Of a stretch of DNA of 64,000 nucleotides, positions 61,639 through 64,000 are shown one piece after another; the first letter of the stretch is position 1, and each line of letters opens with the position of its first letter. Location of the stretch: contig NZ_JAPNLH010000010.1 in assembly GCF_026627425.1 (NCBI RefSeq), forward strand, positions 1 to 64,000. Direction: 5' to 3'. The position numbers and the translations under genes were made by a program. The notes beneath the pieces are model-generated. The model was not told the DNA's origin. It made no database searches and saw nothing but the letters and a program-made list of their open reading frames with translations. Origin of the DNA: Arthrobacter endolithicus. GTDB taxonomy: Bacteria > Actinomycetota > Actinomycetes > Actinomycetales > Micrococcaceae.

Positions 61639-63531
61639 ATGAATTCCCCGGATTTTGGCGCGGGCAGCCCGCGAGTCGTTGCTGTTGTGGTCAGCTACAA
61701 CCGGAGGGAGCTCCTCGGGAAAACGCTGCAGGGTATTGCCGGCGGTTCGCTGCTGCCGGATGTGGTGGTGGTGGTGGATAACGCGTCAACGGACGGCTCG
61801 GCCGGCTTCGTCCGGGACACGGAGCTGCCATACCCGGTGGACCTCGTGGAATTGTCGGTGAATCTCGGCGGAGCCGGCGGTTTTGCCGCCGGTATAGAGC
61901 GGGCCGTCCTGCAGCATTCTGCGGACCTGGTCTGGGTAATGGACGACGACACGGAGCCGCAGCGGCAATCTCTGCGCGCCTTGGTGGATGCGTGGCAGAA
62001 CTATTCACCCGCGCCCGAGCGCAGACCCTCCTTGTTGGCCAGCCGCGTGGTCTGGGTTGACGGTAGGGACCACCCGATGAACACCATGGGCCCTCGGATT
62101 GGTGCGACCCGACAGCAGAAGCGCGCGGCGGAGCAGGTCAATGCGATGCCCATCCGGTCGGCTTCCTTTGTTTCCGCGATGATGAGCGGCGCAGCCATTC
62201 GGGAGCACGGACTGCCGCGCGCGGATTACTTTATTTGGAACGATGACTTCGAGTTCACGACCCGGTTGTCGCGCTTTGCCGATGCGATCCAGGTTCCGGC
62301 CTCGGTGGTGACACACCACACGGCCAAGTTTGGCAGTTCGGATGTGGACCCAGGCCCACGGTTCTATTACGACGTGCGGAACAAATTGTGGACGTTCAGC
62401 CGCTCACGTTCGCTGGCCGGCTGGGAAAAATTCCTGTACTCCGGGGCCACCGTGCGGATGTGGATCCGGGCACTGGCCCGTTCCGGCAACCGCCGCGTGC
62501 TGCTGGACGGGCTGGTGCGTGGCGGGCGTGCCGCGCTGCATGCCCCGCGCCCCAATGCGGAGGTCTTTGCCGGTATCTATCCGATCTCCGAGCTGACCCC
62601 CGCGGTAGTGCAACCGGCCGGGGATCAGCCGGAGCCCGCCCGCGCAGGGCCATCCTCCTTAGGCCAGCAGCCCGGACCCGCCGGCGCGGACCTGCCCTTT
62701 AGCGTATTGATGCCCGTTTATGCCAATGACTCGCCGGAGCGGTTCCGCCGCGCCTTTGATTCCGCCTCCTGGCAGCAAAGCGTCCGCCCGCACGAAATCG
62801 TCATTGTCCAGGACGGCCCGGTGGGGCCGGAGCTCGAGAGCGTACTGTCCGGACTATCCGGGAGGACCGCGATTCCGGTCAAGCGCATCACTTTGGCAGA
62901 ACACGCCGGGCTCACTGCCGCACTGTCCATCGGGCTGACCCACTGCAGCTATGACGTCGTGGCACGGGCGGACGCTGACGATGTCTGCCTGCCCTACCGC
63001 TTTGAGCGCCAACTGCCGCTCATAGCGGCCGGTGCTGACCTTGTCGGCGCGGGTATGCAGGAGATCGGGGGAAGCGAATCCGAGCTGCACGCGGTCCGGA
63101 CGGTGCCCGTGGGCGCCAACGCCATCCGCCGGGCATCGGCGATGCGCAACCCGATCAACCACCCCACGGCAGTCTTTCGGGTCTCGGCCGTCCAGCGGGT
63201 CGGCGGGTATCAGCATGTCCCGCAGGCAGAGGATTACTGGCTGTGGATGCGGATGCTGGCGGCAGGGGCGACCGTGGAAAATGTCAACGAGCCGCTGGTC
63301 CTCTACCGGGTCAGCGCCGGATCCTATGAACGGCGCGGCGGGCTGAAGATCTTCCGTGCCGAGCTGACGCTGCAGTCCAGGCTACTGGCCGCCGGCTATA
63401 TCTCCCGGCTGCAGTACCTGCGCAATATCGTTGTCCGCGGGAGCTACCGGTTCCTGCCGACGCCGCTGCGCATGGGCAGCTATCGGACCCTCGTCGCACC
63501 CGCAGGCCGGACGGCCGGCAGTGCTCAGTGA
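61639..63531 (+). CDS. Glycosyltransferase with two fused GT2 domains
   Basis: 630 residues. Domain 1 (about 10-310) is GlfT/rhamnosyl-type: VVAVVVSYNRRELLGKTLQG, NLGGAGGFAAGIERAVLQHS, metal-binding VMDDDTEP near residue 100 and DYFIWNDDFEFTTRLSRFAD. Domain 2 (about 353-600) is a second GT-A: FSVLMPVYANDSPERFRRAF, AEHAGLTAALSIGLTHCSYD, ARADADDVCLPYRFERQLP near 442 and AEDYWLWMRMLAAGA. No membrane helix. Two successive sugar additions to a lipid-linked surface glycan are inferred. Confidence 0.88.
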   Translation: MNSPDFGAGSPRVVAVVVSYNRRELLGKTLQGIAGGSLLPDVVVVVDNASTDGSAGFVRDTELPYPVDLVELSVNLGGAGGFAAGIERAVLQHSADLVWVMDDDTEPQRQSLRALVDAWQNYSPAPERRPSLLASRVVWVDGRDHPMNTMGPRIGATRQQKRAAEQVNAMPIRSASFVSAMMSGAAIREHGLPRADYFIWNDDFEFTTRLSRFADAIQVPASVVTHHTAKFGSSDVDPGPRFYYDVRNKLWTFSRSRSLAGWEKFLYSGATVRMWIRALARSGNRRVLLDGLVRGGRAALHAPRPNAEVFAGIYPISELTPAVVQPAGDQPEPARAGPSSLGQQPGPAGADLPFSVLMPVYANDSPERFRRAFDSASWQQSVRPHEIVIVQDGPVGPELESVLSGLSGRTAIPVKRITLAEHAGLTAALSIGLTHCSYDVVARADADDVCLPYRFERQLPLIAAGADLVGAGMQEIGGSESELHAVRTVPVGANAIRRASAMRNPINHPTAVFRVSAVQRVGGYQHVPQAEDYWLWMRMLAAGATVENVNEPLVLYRVSAGSYERRGGLKIFRAELTLQSRLLAAGYISRLQYLRNIVVRGSYRFLPTPLRMGSYRTLVAPAGRTAGSAQ

Positions 63532-63686
63532 AGGCGCTGCGCGGGAAGTCCGGCCATCCGATGTACTTTTAGAAGGGCAAGCCGTCATTCGAACGGTCCG
63601 CGCACTTTCCCACAAACGGCTGCAGCCCCGTGGTGAACGCGTCAGGGCCGTAGTGTGCAACGGAATTTCTTGAACAGGGTGTGAGT

Positions 63687-64000
63687 GTGGTCAGCGACAA
63701 TAAATCCGATACCAAACCGGCGCTATGGTTGTGGTCCCAGTTTGTGCTCGATTCCTTTGCCTGGGTCGTGGCGATCGCGCTGGCGTTACTGCTGCGCTAT
63801 GAGCTTGATGTCACCCTGATCCACGTTGGCGGGACCGTCCTGCTGATGGTTGTTGCCATCGTGACTCAGCTGATCGCAGGATGGTCCCTGGCGCTGTACC
63901 GCGGAAGATACGCCTTCGGCAGCTTCCATGAAGCCAGGATCCTTGTCGTTGTAACGCTGATCGTGGCGGCCGTGATGTTCGTTTTCCTGTACCTGCTGGT
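63687..64000 (+). CDS. Polysaccharide biosynthesis membrane protein, N-terminal part (cut by window)
   Basis: Incomplete, 104 codons from a GTG 7 nt after AGGG (GTG 63681 also possible). The start VVSDNKSDTKPALWLWSQFV is followed by hydrophobic helices (FAWVVAIALALLLRY, VLLMVVAIVTQLIAGWSLAL, ILVVVTLIVAAVMFVFLYLL), the pattern of the four-helix N-terminus of WbpM/CapD-type UDP-sugar dehydratases or epimerases. The catalytic SDR domain would lie beyond the edge, so this is not confirmed. Confidence 0.6.
   Translation, partial: MVSDNKSDTKPALWLWSQFVLDSFAWVVAIALALLLRYELDVTLIHVGGTVLLMVVAIVTQLIAGWSLALYRGRYAFGSFHEARILVVVTLIVAAVMFVFLYLL

Overview
The window is a high-GC actinobacterial chromosome segment, most likely from Arthrobacter sensu lato or a close relative in the Micrococcaceae. 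The evidence is a fused E1/E2 2-oxoglutarate dehydrogenase (Kgd), a SigR/RsrA pair, GuaB1, the tiny actinobacterial ribosomal protein bL37, a Rho factor with a long Arg/Asn-rich N-terminus, and the gene order argS-lysA-hom-thrC-thrB-rho-prfA-prmC-tsaC. Genus-level placement is inferred from family resemblance and order only.

Layout. 0.4-5.6 kb: redox-stress sigma factor and zinc anti-sigma, truncated globin with a clipped regulator, bL37, an MDR oxidoreductase, a small acetyltransferase, a Rieske/DUF2231 membrane protein and an SGNH-like protein without its catalytic residues. 5.7-11.5 kb: kgd and guaB1, diverging across a repeat-bearing spacer. 11.9-17.7 kb: two CNNM/CorC-like membrane proteins, then a zinc ABC importer with its convergent Fur-family regulator (Zur). 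17.9-19.4 kb: metallo-hydrolase and an MmpS-like lipoprotein.

20-30 kb is an accessory segment. It holds a LuxR regulator; an electron-transfer flavoprotein operon (etfB, an etfA broken by one in-frame TAG, and a b-type cytochrome membrane protein with three N-terminal RRGLPR-GG-PWP repeats); and a 4.2-kb module with a decayed toxin-antitoxin pair, a MarR/SDR pair with clear operators, and a second SDR. The module is bracketed by two pairs of direct repeats, one touching a tRNA 3' half, so it looks like the remains of an integrated element that has lost its integrase.

30-41 kb returns to housekeeping genes: Cds1-type cysteine desulfhydrase, CorA, sulfurtransferase, alcohol dehydrogenase, HIT protein, GNAT enzyme, HrpA helicase, tRNA-Arg(CCG) and an MFS exporter.

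41.4-47.5 kb is a two-operon envelope-stress-like module. One arm encodes an ECF sigma factor, a protein that joins a zinc anti-sigma motif to an Asp23-like domain, another Asp23-like protein and a 53-residue membrane peptide. The divergent arm encodes Asp23 proteins, a DUF2273 peptide, DUF6286- and AmaP-like membrane proteins and two DUF2382 proteins. An ECF-type promoter sits in front of the divergent arm. This and the ETF-cytochrome operon are the best candidates for an undescribed system. 47.6-60.5 kb is the core argS-to-tsaC block, with a 140-nt nested inverted repeat between rho and prfA. 60.4-64 kb begins a surface polysaccharide locus: epimerase, a double-domain glycosyltransferase and the start of a membrane protein cut by the window edge.
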